From positions 1 to 27,110 of the forward strand of contig CAZRAY010000024.1 in NCBI GenBank assembly GCA_964598235.1: 27,110 nucleotides of DNA. Direction: 5' to 3'. The stretch is from UBA652 sp964598235. GTDB lineage: Bacteria; Pseudomonadota; Gammaproteobacteria; Nitrosococcales; Methylophagaceae. Below, in pieces: positions 14,732 to 24,055 of the stretch; the stretch's first letter is position 1; the number at the start of each line of letters is the position of its first letter. The notes beneath the pieces were generated by a model. The model worked only from the letters and a program-made list of their open reading frames with translations. It searched no databases and had not been told where the DNA came from. The translations under genes were made by a program, and so were the position numbers.

Positions 14732-15328
14732 TTATGAAAATGAAGCCATGAATTGACGCATAGCCTTACCGCGATGGCTCAGCTTGTGCTTCGCTTCGGC
14801 GGATAACTCAGCAGCGGTGCATTGTGTTGTTTCGACCCAGAAAATAGGATCATAACCAAAACCACCATCGCCTGTTGGTGCGGTAAGCAGGCGGCCTTCC
14901 CAACTGCCTTGGCAAATTAAGGGGGTGGGATCAGTGGGATGGTGCATATAAACGAGCAGACATTGATAGCGTGCGGTGCGTTGTGCTTCGGGTGTGTCTT
15001 TTAACGCGGCAAGCAAGGCATTGAGATTGTCACTATCGCTGGCATCGATGCCTGAATAGCGTGCGGAATAAATACCGGGCGCGCCTTGCAAGGCATCGAC
15101 TTCAATTCCAGAATCATCGGCAATGGCAGGTAAGCCGGTTAATTCACAGGCATTGCGCGCTTTAATAATTGCATTTTCAACAAAGCTTAAGCCTGTTTCA
15201 TCGGCTTCGGGTACATTAAAATGTGATTGCGGAATGATGTCAATGTTCATCGGTGCGAACATGTCGGCAAACTCTTTAAGTTTGCCGACATTGCCGCTAG
15301 CGAGGACAATCTTACTGGGCGAGTGCAT
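14732..15328 (-). CDS. rdgB: dITP/XTP pyrophosphatase (RdgB/HAM1)
   Basis: This 198-residue enzyme hydrolyses deaminated purine nucleoside triphosphates such as dITP and XTP, keeping them out of DNA and RNA. The family motifs are SGNVGKLKEF (11-20), ADDSGIEVDAL near 70-80 with the catalytic Asp, GAPGIYSARYSG near 82-93, and GGFGYDPIFW near 154-163. The start at 15328 overlaps the 3' end of rph by 17 bp, giving the standard family N-terminus. Confidence 0.95.
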   Translation of the reverse strand: MHSPSKIVLASGNVGKLKEFADMFAPMNIDIIPQSHFNVPEADETGLSFVENAIIKARNACELTGLPAIADDSGIEVDALQGAPGIYSARYSGIDASDSDNLNALLAALKDTPEAQRTARYQCLLVYMHHPTDPTPLICQGSWEGRLLTAPTGDGGFGYDPIFWVETTQCTAAELSAEAKHKLSHRGKAMRQFMASFS

Positions 15329-16028
15329 CGCGTTGCTTTTCTAACAATTCGCCAATACTGGTGGATGCTAACGCCAACATTTCTTGTAATTCTTCAGGGC
15401 GGAAAGCATGGCCTTCAGCGGTGCCTTGCACTTCGATATAACCGCCTGCGTCATTCATCACCACATTCATATCCGTTTCAGCCGTTGAATCTTCGGCATA
15501 ATCTAAATCAGAGACAGGCGTACCGTTATAAATCCCAACAGAAATAGCAGCCACTTGGCCGATGATGGGGTTTTTCTTGATTTTCTTGGTGTCTAGCAAG
15601 TGGGTAATGGCATCTTGCAGGGCAACAAAAGCACCGGTGATCGAAGCAGTACGCGTGCCGCCATCGGCTTGAATGACATCGCAATCAATCGTGATACTGC
15701 GCTCACCTAACGCCCCTAAATCAATTACAGCACGTAATGAACGGCCGATTAAACGTTGGATTTCTTGTGTACGACCGCTTTGCTTGCCTCGTGCGGCTTC
15801 ACGCCCCATTCGGCTGCCCGTTGAACGGGGCAACATACCATATTCTGCCGTCACCCAACCTTGGCCTTTGCCGCGTAGGAAGCTCGGGATCCGTTCTTCA
15901 ACAGAAGCGGTACACAATACTTTCGTATCCCCAAATTCAACTAAAACAGACCCTTCGGCATGTTTAGTATAGTGGCGGGTGAGGGTGACTTGGCGTGTTT
16001 CGTGGGGTTGACGTCCGCTTGGGCGCAT
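15312..16028 (-). CDS. rph: RNase PH
   Basis: This 238-residue phosphorolytic 3'-5' exoribonuclease trims tRNA 3' ends. It begins MRPSGRQPHETRQVTLTR and contains EGSVLVEFGDTKVLCTASVEE (core SVLVEFGDTKVLC), the YGMLPRST motif, GRTQEIQRLIGRSLR and DCDVIQADGGTRTASITG (cores EIQRLIGRSLR and DVIQADGGTRTA), all typical of RNase PH. The length equals E. coli-type intact RNase PH, so it is not the truncated K-12 form. It opens the rph-rdgB-hemW operon, divergent from yicC, which is the usual arrangement. Confidence 0.97.
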   Translation of the reverse strand: MRPSGRQPHETRQVTLTRHYTKHAEGSVLVEFGDTKVLCTASVEERIPSFLRGKGQGWVTAEYGMLPRSTGSRMGREAARGKQSGRTQEIQRLIGRSLRAVIDLGALGERSITIDCDVIQADGGTRTASITGAFVALQDAITHLLDTKKIKKNPIIGQVAAISVGIYNGTPVSDLDYAEDSTAETDMNVVMNDAGGYIEVQGTAEGHAFRPEELQEMLALASTSIGELLEKQRDALAQ

Positions 16029-16061
16029 AGTTAAATCCTAAAAGTGAATAATCAGCCGAGT

Positions 16062-16067
16062 ATTATA
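16062..16067 (-). promoter_or_regulatory. Candidate -10 box of the rph operon
   Basis: The minus strand reads TATAAT 34 bp before the rph start. No convincing -35 hexamer lies 16-18 bp further upstream. On the other strand TATTGATTCAATA (16113-16125), a 13-nt palindrome, abuts the yicC ribosome site. Confidence 0.4.
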
Positions 16068-16135
16068 CGTTGTCATCCATATATTAAGCGGGATATTTTG
16101 ATAAGATATGTGTATTGATTCAATAGGAAGCGTCC

Positions 16136-17002
16136 GTGATTAAAAGTATGACAGCCTTTGCAAGGCAACAACGAGCAACTGCATTAGGTTCTTTTACATG
16201 GGAACTGCGCTCAGTGAATCACCGGCACCTGGAAGTGAGCCTGCGGATTGGCGAGACTTTCCGACCCTTGGAAATGCAATTTCGCAAAGTGATTGCATCG
16301 CGGTTAAGTCGCGGCAAAATTGATGCGACCTTACGTTATGAACCGCCCGAAACACAGCAATCAGGTTTGGCAACGGATGCGGGTTTAGTGGCTGCGATAT
16401 TAGCAGAGTGTGACGCCTTATCGAAGCAATCAGAACACGTTGCAAAAGTCGATCCGCTGGCTATTTTACAATGGCCAGGTGTCTTGCAAACGCCCACGCC
16501 AGATTTAGACGCCTTAACCGCGGAAGTGGAATCGTTATTGGTGGCCGCATTGGATGATTTGATTGCTACCCGAGAAACAGAAGGCGCGGCCTTGCAGCAG
16601 ATGATTACCCAACGAACCACGGAGATTGATGCAATTTCAAATGCCGCGCGCGAACGGATGCCCGTTGTCTTGGCGACCTATCGTGCAAAATTAAACGATC
16701 GTATTGTGGATATGCAGGCGAATGTCGATCCAGAACGATTAGAGCAAGAATTAGTATTATTAGCTCAAAAAACAGATGTGGCTGAAGAATTAGATCGTTT
16801 GCAGACGCATGTTGCGGAAGTGGGGCAGGTATTACAGCGCGATGAACCTGTGGGGCGGCGGTTGGATTTCTTGATGCAAGAATTGAATCGCGAAGCGAAC
16901 ACCTTAGCCTCGAAATCAATTGATACGGAAATGACGAATATGTCAGTGGAATTGAAGGTATTGATTGAACAAATGCGTGAGCAGATCCAGAACATTGAAT
17001 AG
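16136..17002 (+). CDS. yicC: YicC family endoribonuclease/RNA decay factor
   Basis: This 288-residue protein begins MIKSMTAFAR, the near-invariant YicC start, here on a GTG codon with AGGAAG upstream. It contains ELRSVNHRHLEVSLR (23-37) and the C-terminal block RLDFLMQELNREANTLASKS (core DFLMQELNREANTLASK), both family signatures. E. coli YicC acts as an endoribonuclease and promotes decay of the small RNA RyhB. It sits opposite rph and before gmk, the standard order. Confidence 0.93.
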   Translation: MIKSMTAFARQQRATALGSFTWELRSVNHRHLEVSLRIGETFRPLEMQFRKVIASRLSRGKIDATLRYEPPETQQSGLATDAGLVAAILAECDALSKQSEHVAKVDPLAILQWPGVLQTPTPDLDALTAEVESLLVAALDDLIATRETEGAALQQMITQRTTEIDAISNAARERMPVVLATYRAKLNDRIVDMQANVDPERLEQELVLLAQKTDVAEELDRLQTHVAEVGQVLQRDEPVGRRLDFLMQELNREANTLASKSIDTEMTNMSVELKVLIEQMREQIQNIE

Positions 17003-17011
17003 GAAGAATAA

Positions 17012-17629
17012 ATGAGCATTAGCGGTCAACTTTTTATTGTCTCTGCGCCATCCGGTGCGGGGAAAACCACTTTGGTGAAAGAATTGGTGGCAAAACGGGC
17101 GGAGATTAGTTTGTCTGTGTCGCATACAACGCGTGCACCACGGGCAGGCGAGATGGATGGCAAGGATTACCACTTTGTAAGTCAGGCTGAATTTGATCGC
17201 ATGCGGGAGGCGGGCGAGTTTTTAGAATCGGCGACGGTATTCGATCATGCGTATGGAACGGCGACAGCGGCAGTGGCATCGCAATTGGCGCAAGGCGATG
17301 ATATTATTTTAGAAATTGATTGGCAAGGTGCCGAACAAGTGCGACGGAGTGATTTGCCTTGTAAGAGTATTTTCATTTTACCGCCGTCGCGGGCTGAATT
17401 GGAATCTCGATTGCGTGGGCGTGGACAGGATGATGATACGGTGATTGCGCGCCGAATGCGCGATGCGAAGAGCGAGATGACACATTATGTCGAGTTTGAT
17501 TATGTGGTGGTGAATGATGATTTTAATCAGGCATTGGCTGAATTAGAGGCGATTATTGTCGCACAGCGATTCCATTTGGCACGACAATCACAAGTAGAAA
17601 CAAAGTTAATACAAGAATTACTAGCGTAA
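17012..17629 (+). CDS. gmk: Guanylate kinase
   Basis: This 205-residue enzyme phosphorylates GMP to GDP with ATP. The P-loop is at 11-20 (SAPSGAGKTT), followed by the GMP-binding SHTTRAPRAGEMDGKDYHFV (core TTRAPRAGEMDGKDYHF near 39-55) and EIDWQGAEQVR near 101-111. It is 9 bp after yicC with AGGAAG as ribosome site. Its place before rpoZ and spoT links GTP/GDP supply and (p)ppGpp control in one transcript, as in E. coli. Confidence 0.97.
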   Translation: MSISGQLFIVSAPSGAGKTTLVKELVAKRAEISLSVSHTTRAPRAGEMDGKDYHFVSQAEFDRMREAGEFLESATVFDHAYGTATAAVASQLAQGDDIILEIDWQGAEQVRRSDLPCKSIFILPPSRAELESRLRGRGQDDDTVIARRMRDAKSEMTHYVEFDYVVVNDDFNQALAELEAIIVAQRFHLARQSQVETKLIQELLA

Positions 17630-17680
17630 GGCTCTGAATGCCCGTAGAATTGATAGATTGATTTTGAGGAGAATTCCGGA

Positions 17681-17938
17681 ATGGCTAGAACAACAGTAGA
17701 AGATTGTTTAGAAAACGTGGATAACCGTTTTCAATTGGTGTTGATTGCGGCAAAACGTGCACGTGAACTCTCGTTTGGTGCGGATGCCTTGGTGGATGAA
17801 GACAATGATAAGCCAACCGTGATTGCGTTGCGTGAAATTGCAGCGGGTTTGATTGATGTCAGTATTTTAGATAAGCCAGAACCTGTGAAGCCGATTGAAG
17901 TTGAAGCGGCGGCGGGAACAGGAGCCGTTGGGGAGTAA
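17681..17938 (+). CDS. rpoZ: RNA polymerase omega subunit
   Basis: This 85-residue protein begins MARTTVEDCLENVDNRFQLV and includes AAKRARELSFGA and KPTVIALREIAAGLI, the conserved omega helices. Omega supports RNA polymerase assembly and contributes to the ppGpp binding site on the beta-prime subunit. GAGGAG precedes the ATG. The gene sits between gmk and spoT, which fits its role in the stringent response. Confidence 0.96.
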   Translation: MARTTVEDCLENVDNRFQLVLIAAKRARELSFGADALVDEDNDKPTVIALREIAAGLIDVSILDKPEPVKPIEVEAAAGTGAVGE

Positions 17939-17945
17939 TTATCTC

Positions 17946-20105
17946 TTGTCTGACGAACAAACAGTTACTGCCGCAGAGCTAGCAGCTGTTCAGAGCAGTG
18001 AACCGACATTACATGTTGATGATTTATGTCTTGCTGCAGCAAATTATTTAACGTCAGAGCAAGTTGAAGAAATTCGGCGTGCCTATTTTTTTGCTGAAAA
18101 AGCACATGGCGATCAAAAGCGCCGTTCTGGCGCACCTTATATTACCCACCCTTTAGCGGTTGCCCATGTATTAGCGATGATGCATATGGATCATGAGTGC
18201 ATTATGGCGGGATTGATGCATGATGTGATCGAAGATACAGCGGAGACGCATGAATCCCTAGCCGCACAGTTTAGTGAAGAAATTGCAGCGATGGTGGATG
18301 GGGTGACCAAGCTAGATAAAGTCGCTGAAGATACGCAACAGCAGGCGCAAGCTGAAAACCTACGGAAAATGCTATTGGCGATGACGCAAGATATTCGCGT
18401 GATCATCGTGAAGCTGGCGGATCGCTTGCATAATATGCGGACGCTAGGTGTGTTGGAAGCTGAGAAACGTCGTCGCATAGCACAAGAAACGCTAGATATT
18501 TACGTTCCTATTGCCCAACGATTAGGCATGAATTTGATGCGTTCAGAATTGGAAGATTTAGGCTTTCATATGCGTTATCCTTTGCGTTACCGTGCCTTAG
18601 AAAACGCGGTGAAAAAAGCCAGTGGCAATCGTAAAGAAATTGTCAATCAGATTATTGAATCGATGACGATGCGGATGGAGCAGGAAGGGGTCAAAGGCAC
18701 TGTTCAAGGCCGCCAGAAATATCTATATAGTATTTATAAGAAAATGCAGGATAGGGGCTTACCTTTCTCTGAGCTAATGGATATTCATGCCTTTAGAATT
18801 ACATTGGATGATGTGGATGCCTGTTATCGTGCATTGGGTGTGGTGCATAACTTATATAAGCCTGTGCAAGGGCAATTTAAAGATTATATTGCGATTCCAA
18901 AAGCGAATGGCTATCAGTCATTACACACTTTTTTGGTCGGGCCGCATGGCGTACAAATAGAAGTGCAGATTCGTTCTCAAGAAATGGATCAGATGGCGGA
19001 AGCCGGTGTGGCCGCACATTGGTTATATAAAACAGGTGAGACAGGTACCAATCAGGCACATCAACGCGCACGGCAGTGGTTGCAAGGCCTATTGGAGATG
19101 CAAAAAGGGGCGGGTGATTCGGTCGAGTTTTTAGAAAACTTGCGGATTGATTTATTCCCAGATGAGATTTATGTATTCACGCCGAAAGGTAAAATTATGT
19201 CTTTACCGCGCGGTGCGACCCCTATTGATTTGGCCTATGCGGTGCATTCTGAATTGGGGAAAACCTGTGTTGCAGCGAAAGTGGATCGAAAGCTTGTGCC
19301 ATTGAGCACGCAGTTAGAAACGGGGCAATTAGTAGAAATCATTACGTCACCCAATGAAACACCCAAACCAGCATGGCTTAATTTTGTCGGCACCGCCAAA
19401 GCCCGCAGCCAGATCCGACATTATTTGAAAGAGCTGCGTTATGAAGAATCAACGGTTTTAGGACGTCGGATGCTAGAGCAGCATTTAGCGGCATTCTCAA
19501 TGACCTTGAAAGAACTACCAGAAGAACGGATTGAAGCCGTGGTGACGGAATTAAAATTGGCTTCTTTCGCGGTGTTATTAGATGAAATTGGTTTGGGTAA
19601 TTTATTGCCGCTATTGGTTGCACAGAAGTTGGTGCGAGAAGAGTCGATAGGCGACGCTGTGCAGCAAACCCCCTTGATGATCGCAGGCACAGAGGGCATG
19701 GTAGTGAGCTTTGGGCGGTGCTGTCATCCTATCCCAGGTGATTCGATTGAAGGTTTTGTGAGCGCAGGTCGCGGTATCACGGTGCATCAACAGAATTGTA
19801 AAAACACTATTAAATTGCGTGATCAGCAGGATAAGTGGCTAGATGTGGCGTGGGATGCAGAGATTGATCGTACCTTCCCCATTGAAATTGTGGCGCGGGT
19901 AAAAAATCAGCGTGGCGTATTGGCAACGATTGCATCCGTGATTTCAGCGTGTAATGCCAATATTGACAATGTGATCGTGGATGAACGAGATAGCACTTAT
20001 TCCAATGTCAGGTTGGCGATAGAAGTGACGGATAGACATCATTTGGCAGAAATTCTTGTAGAAATGCGGCGTTTAGAATCAGTAGAGCATATAATTAGGC
20101 AATAA
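17946..20105 (+). CDS. spoT: Bifunctional (p)ppGpp hydrolase/synthetase, SpoT type
   Basis: This is a 719-residue Rel/SpoT homologue. The hydrolase HD pair is His92-Asp93 in MHDVIEDT, so hydrolase activity is expected. The synthetase region follows, with KDYIAIPKANGYQSLH at about 312-327, then TGS (LFPDEIYVFTPKG), a zinc-finger-like part with GRCCHPIPGD, and a C-terminal ACT domain. Gln310 replaces the Arg of the RxKD motif seen in SpoT/Rel enzymes. I chose TTG at 17946: GGGGAG lies 10 bp before it and it follows the rpoZ stop. The frame stays open back to a TTG at 17895 inside rpoZ, which would add 17 poorly supported residues. Confidence 0.94.
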   Translation: MSDEQTVTAAELAAVQSSEPTLHVDDLCLAAANYLTSEQVEEIRRAYFFAEKAHGDQKRRSGAPYITHPLAVAHVLAMMHMDHECIMAGLMHDVIEDTAETHESLAAQFSEEIAAMVDGVTKLDKVAEDTQQQAQAENLRKMLLAMTQDIRVIIVKLADRLHNMRTLGVLEAEKRRRIAQETLDIYVPIAQRLGMNLMRSELEDLGFHMRYPLRYRALENAVKKASGNRKEIVNQIIESMTMRMEQEGVKGTVQGRQKYLYSIYKKMQDRGLPFSELMDIHAFRITLDDVDACYRALGVVHNLYKPVQGQFKDYIAIPKANGYQSLHTFLVGPHGVQIEVQIRSQEMDQMAEAGVAAHWLYKTGETGTNQAHQRARQWLQGLLEMQKGAGDSVEFLENLRIDLFPDEIYVFTPKGKIMSLPRGATPIDLAYAVHSELGKTCVAAKVDRKLVPLSTQLETGQLVEIITSPNETPKPAWLNFVGTAKARSQIRHYLKELRYEESTVLGRRMLEQHLAAFSMTLKELPEERIEAVVTELKLASFAVLLDEIGLGNLLPLLVAQKLVREESIGDAVQQTPLMIAGTEGMVVSFGRCCHPIPGDSIEGFVSAGRGITVHQQNCKNTIKLRDQQDKWLDVAWDAEIDRTFPIEIVARVKNQRGVLATIASVISACNANIDNVIVDERDSTYSNVRLAIEVTDRHHLAEILVEMRRLESVEHIIRQ

Positions 20106-20155
20106 AACACTTAGCGTACAAAAATTTTGTAAATTTGAAAATTAAGGGTATAAAC

Positions 20156-20539
20156 ATGGCACGTGAGATTATTCAAACAGCACAAGCGCCGGCAGCAATT
20201 GGTACTTATTCTCAAGCCGTTAAGGTCGGCGACACGGTTTATTTATCAGGTCAGATCCCATTAGTGCCTGAAACAATGGAAGTGGTTGAAGGTGATTTTG
20301 CAACACAAACACGACGGGTGTTTGATAACTTAACGGCCGTTGCTGTTGCATCAGGTGGTGCATTGCAAGACATTGTGAAACTTAATATTTACATGACAGA
20401 TTTGAATAATTTTGGCACGGTGAATGAAATTATGGCGGAGTATTTTACGCAACCCTATCCTGCTCGTGCGGCGGTAGGCGTGGCGTCATTGCCAAAAGGT
20501 GTGCCAGTTGAAATGGATGCAGTGTTAATCCTAGATTAG
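20156..20539 (+). CDS. ridA: RidA, 2-iminobutanoate/2-iminopropanoate deaminase
   Basis: This 127-residue enzyme hydrolyses reactive enamine/imine intermediates released by PLP dehydratases. It shows IGTYSQAVKVGD, YLSGQIPL, and the active-site pair Arg104 (YPARAAVG) and Glu119 (PVEMDAV), matching R105/E120 of the family. The ATG at 20156 is preceded by AAGGG and gives the standard MAREIIQTAQAP N-terminus; an earlier TTG at 20135 is rejected. It lies 50 bp after spoT, a gap containing an ACAAAAATTTTGT palindrome (20118-20130). Confidence 0.95.
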   Translation: MAREIIQTAQAPAAIGTYSQAVKVGDTVYLSGQIPLVPETMEVVEGDFATQTRRVFDNLTAVAVASGGALQDIVKLNIYMTDLNNFGTVNEIMAEYFTQPYPARAAVGVASLPKGVPVEMDAVLILD

Positions 20540-20559
20540 ACGAGAGCATAGGGTCTCAT

Positions 20560-22644
20560 ATGGATACAAACCCTTTATCTGAATCAATTACCAGCTTGAA
20601 AGGCGTTGGTCCTAAAGTGGCTGAACGACTTGCTCGTCTAAGCATACATCAGGTGAAAGACATCTTGTTTCACCTGCCCTTGCGTTATCAAGATCGTACG
20701 CGGTTAGTCCCGATGAAAGATTTGGTGCATGGCCAAGAAAGCCTGATTGAGGGCTCGATATTGAGTAGCCAAGTCGTGTTTGGTCGTCGTCGTGCTTTGT
20801 TGTGTCATATCGAAGATGGTAGCGCACGGATCACGTTACGATTTTTTCATTTTTCCAAAAGCCAAATGCATCAGTTGAGTACGGGCGCGCGCGTACGCTG
20901 TTTTGGTGAGATACGCATGGGCCGTGGTTTGCCAGCAATGCTACATCCAGAATATCAGGTGGTGAAAGAAGACGTTGCACAAGCGGTTGATGCAACATTA
21001 ACCCCGATTTACCCAACAACCGACGGCCTACACCAGCTGAGTTTTCGTAAACTGATTGTGCAGGCTTTAGTGATTTTAAAACAAGTGGCAGCCTTGCCCG
21101 AACTGATTCCTGATAAGGCAAAATTATTGCCTGCCGCGAAACCTTCTTTAGTCGAAGCGCTGAATTATGTACATCAACCCCCACCCGATGCGGATATTGC
21201 TTTATTGTTAGCGCGAAAACACCCTTACCAACGACGGTTGGCTTATGAGGAGCTATTGGCGCATCAAGTGAGTATGCAAAAGTTGCGCGTGAAAACACAG
21301 ATAGAAAGCGCACCGATTCTAAATAGCAATGGACTACAGAGACAGAAATTATTAGATAGCCTACCTTTTGCGCTGACAGGTGCACAACAACGCGTTACCA
21401 CCGATATATTAGAAGACATGGCTGTGCCGCATCCGATGCAGCGATTAGTGCAAGGGGATGTTGGATCGGGGAAAACGGTGGTGGCCGCGCTGGCAATGAT
21501 TGAAGCGGTTGCATCAGGCTATCAAGCCGTATTGATGGCGCCCACCGAGTTATTGGCAGAGCAACATTTCCAGACTTTTTCAGCATGGCTGAACCCATTA
21601 GGAATTACCGTCGGCTGGTGTGCGAGCAAGCAAACGGCGAGTAAAAAACGAGATACGCTAGCCAAGCTGGCGGAAGGCACCATTCAGCTGGCAGTGGGCA
21701 CACATGCCTTATTCCAAGATGCAGTGCGTTTTAATAAACTAGGTTTAGTGGTTATCGATGAACAGCATCGTTTTGGCGTGCATCAGCGTATGGCGCTGAT
21801 GGAGAAAGGCCAAGGTGATATTCAACCACATCAACTCGTGATGACAGCAACGCCCATTCCACGCACCTTGGCGATGACAGCCTATGCTGATCTAGACGTC
21901 TCGATGATTGATGAATTACCGCCAGGCCGTAGCCCAGTAAAAACAGTGGTTATTCCTGAAGAAAGGCGAGGTGAAATAATAGAGCGGGTGCATGCTGCAT
22001 GCAATGAGAGTCGGCAAGTTTATTGGGTATGTACGCTGATTGATGAATCGGAGCATTTACAATGCCAAGCTGCAGAAAATACGGTGGAAGATTTGCAGGA
22101 AGCCTTAGCAGATTTACGGATTGGTTTAGTGCATGGGCGATTGAAATCGGCAGAAAAAGAAGCCGTTATGCAACGTTTTAAAGCAGGTGAATTAGATTTG
22201 CTGGTGGCGACGACCGTGATTGAGGTGGGGGTGGATGTGCCCAATGCGAGCTTGATGGTGATTGAAAATGCCGAACGTTTAGGTTTGGCGCAATTACATC
22301 AGCTACGTGGCCGAGTGGGGCGAGGGAGTGTACAAAGCCATTGTGTGTTGATGTATGCTTCTCCTTTATCTAAAAATGGTCAGACCCGATTAAGCTGCCT
22401 ACGCGATACCAATGATGGTTTTGAAATTGCCGAGCAGGATTTATTACTGCGTGGCCCAGGAGAGTTATTGGGTACGAGGCAAACGGGCTTACCGCAATTT
22501 AGGGTGGCTGATTTAATAGAAGACCAAGATTTATTGGCGGTTATTCCGCGTGCGGCAAATATTTTCTTATCAGAAACGCCAGATTTAGTGGATAGCTTAG
22601 TGCTACGATGGTTTGGCGATAAAATGGACTTGGGGCAGGTGTAG
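20560..22644 (+). CDS. recG: ATP-dependent DNA helicase RecG
   Basis: This 694-residue protein (E. coli 693) remodels stalled replication forks and branched DNA. The N-terminal wedge domain begins SITSLKGVGPKVAERL (9-24). Walker A is QGDVGSGKT at about 299-307, the DEQH box (VIDEQHRFG) near 400, followed by TATPIPRTLAM, and the helicase C part has ATTVIEVGVDVPNA and QLRGRVGRG. It lies after ridA by 20 bp and 3 bp before ubiC. Confidence 0.97.
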   Translation: MDTNPLSESITSLKGVGPKVAERLARLSIHQVKDILFHLPLRYQDRTRLVPMKDLVHGQESLIEGSILSSQVVFGRRRALLCHIEDGSARITLRFFHFSKSQMHQLSTGARVRCFGEIRMGRGLPAMLHPEYQVVKEDVAQAVDATLTPIYPTTDGLHQLSFRKLIVQALVILKQVAALPELIPDKAKLLPAAKPSLVEALNYVHQPPPDADIALLLARKHPYQRRLAYEELLAHQVSMQKLRVKTQIESAPILNSNGLQRQKLLDSLPFALTGAQQRVTTDILEDMAVPHPMQRLVQGDVGSGKTVVAALAMIEAVASGYQAVLMAPTELLAEQHFQTFSAWLNPLGITVGWCASKQTASKKRDTLAKLAEGTIQLAVGTHALFQDAVRFNKLGLVVIDEQHRFGVHQRMALMEKGQGDIQPHQLVMTATPIPRTLAMTAYADLDVSMIDELPPGRSPVKTVVIPEERRGEIIERVHAACNESRQVYWVCTLIDESEHLQCQAAENTVEDLQEALADLRIGLVHGRLKSAEKEAVMQRFKAGELDLLVATTVIEVGVDVPNASLMVIENAERLGLAQLHQLRGRVGRGSVQSHCVLMYASPLSKNGQTRLSCLRDTNDGFEIAEQDLLLRGPGELLGTRQTGLPQFRVADLIEDQDLLAVIPRAANIFLSETPDLVDSLVLRWFGDKMDLGQV

Positions 22645-22647
22645 GAT

Positions 22648-23181
22648 ATGACCGTAGAAACAACATGGTTACCACCACAACAACACACTATGCCAGAAAT
22701 ATTGCAGGGATGGTTAACGGATACCGGCTCTTTAACGCGCAGTTTACAGGCACAGGCAGAACAAGGATTTTCGGTTCGGTTGCTTGGAGAACAGTGGATA
22801 CTGCCTTTGCCGAATGAAGCGCACTTATTAGGCATAGCGCCTGATGCCTTGGTCTATCAGAGAGAAGTACAGTTATTGAATGGTGCGAATGTGGATGTCT
22901 ATGCCAGAACCGTGATTCCTAGAGAGACATTTGATAGCCTTTCTGATCATTTTACGAATTTGGGTACGAAGCCGTTGGGTGAGTTACTGTTTACGGATCC
23001 AAGTGTGCGACGTGGTGATATTGAAGTCGCCTGTATTCAGGCCGAGGAAACGTTGTTTACATTGGCTATGCAAAATGAATCTGAATTGCCGATGAATTTA
23101 TGGGGCCGACGTTCGCCTTTTTATATCGCTGATAAGATATTATTAGTGAATGAAATATTTTTGCCTCACCTAACGAGATAA
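22648..23181 (+). CDS. ubiC: Chorismate lyase
   Basis: This 177-residue cytoplasmic enzyme converts chorismate to 4-hydroxybenzoate and pyruvate, the first committed step to ubiquinone. Conserved positions include Arg72 in VYQREVQLL, GRRSPFYI near 151-158, and the catalytic Glu169 in VNEIFLP. It begins 3 bp after recG and ends 1 bp before ubiA, which encodes the next enzyme in the pathway. Confidence 0.92.
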   Translation: MTVETTWLPPQQHTMPEILQGWLTDTGSLTRSLQAQAEQGFSVRLLGEQWILPLPNEAHLLGIAPDALVYQREVQLLNGANVDVYARTVIPRETFDSLSDHFTNLGTKPLGELLFTDPSVRRGDIEVACIQAEETLFTLAMQNESELPMNLWGRRSPFYIADKILLVNEIFLPHLTR

Positions 23182-23182
23182 T

Positions 23183-24055
23183 ATGCGACAAGCTTCTTTC
23201 CCTTGGCCAGCAGCCTTCCAATTAATGCGCCTTGATCGGCCCATTGGTATTTTATTATTACTCTGGCCGACACTCGTGGCGTTATGGATCGCAGCAGCCG
23301 GTTGGCCTGAACTTAAAATACTGCTTATTTTTATATTGGGCGTGATTATCATGCGCAGTGCAGGTTGTGTAGTGAATGATTTGGCTGATCAACGCTTTGA
23401 TGGTTTAGTGGCGCGGACACAAAATCGACCGTTGATTACAGGCGAAATCCAGCAAAAACAGGCTATCATTTTGTTTGTAGGCCAGTGTTTGTTTGCGCTA
23501 TGCCTCGTGCTGATGCTGAACAAACTAACAATAACCTTATCCATTGTCGCGGTATTATTGGCTACGAGCTATCCTTTTATGAAGCGTTTTATCCCCTTCC
23601 CACAGGTATATTTAGGGATGGCATTTGGCTGGGCGATTCCCATGGCGTTTGCGGCACAAACAGGTGAAATACCTGCTGTAGCCTGGTGGCTTTTTGCCGC
23701 TAATGTTGTGTGGTCAGTGATTTATGATACGTTTTATGCGATGGTGGATCGAGAGGATGATCTGAAGATTGGGGTAAAGTCGACTGCGATATTATTTGGT
23801 CAATATGATCGCGTTATCACTGGAGTATTACAGTTCTTATTCCTGGGTATCATGTGGCTTGTTGGCGATATGATGGCGTTCGGAGTGGTGTTTTATGCGG
23901 CGCTGAATATTGCATTGTATTTATTTATCTATCAACAATGGTTGATTCGGGATCGAGAACGGTCAGGGTGCTTAAAAGCTTTTCTAAATAATAATTGGGT
24001 GGGTGCTTTATTTTTCGTGGCGGTATTTATCCATTATGGGATGGTTGGATGGTGA
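23183..24055 (+). CDS. ubiA: 4-hydroxybenzoate octaprenyltransferase
   Basis: This 290-residue inner-membrane enzyme attaches the polyprenyl tail to 4-hydroxybenzoate. It carries the first Asp-rich motif NDLADQRFD at 65-73 and a second, YDTFYAMVDREDD, near 192-204, set in about eight or nine hydrophobic helices. RLDRPIGILLLLWPT at 16-30 is the typical N-terminal signature. The family length is met (E. coli 290). It overlaps the downstream nuclease gene by 7 bp. Confidence 0.96.
   Translation: MRQASFPWPAAFQLMRLDRPIGILLLLWPTLVALWIAAAGWPELKILLIFILGVIIMRSAGCVVNDLADQRFDGLVARTQNRPLITGEIQQKQAIILFVGQCLFALCLVLMLNKLTITLSIVAVLLATSYPFMKRFIPFPQVYLGMAFGWAIPMAFAAQTGEIPAVAWWLFAANVVWSVIYDTFYAMVDREDDLKIGVKSTAILFGQYDRVITGVLQFLFLGIMWLVGDMMAFGVVFYAALNIALYLFIYQQWLIRDRERSGCLKAFLNNNWVGALFFVAVFIHYGMVGW

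Noticed and set aside
17895..17945. Longer SpoT start inside rpoZ
   Set aside because: It overlaps rpoZ by 44 bp with a TTG codon and no good ribosome site; TTG 17946 follows GGGGAG.
20831..21385. 184-codon minus-strand open frame inside recG
   Set aside because: It is antisense to a conserved RecG region and has no recognisable motif or ribosome site.
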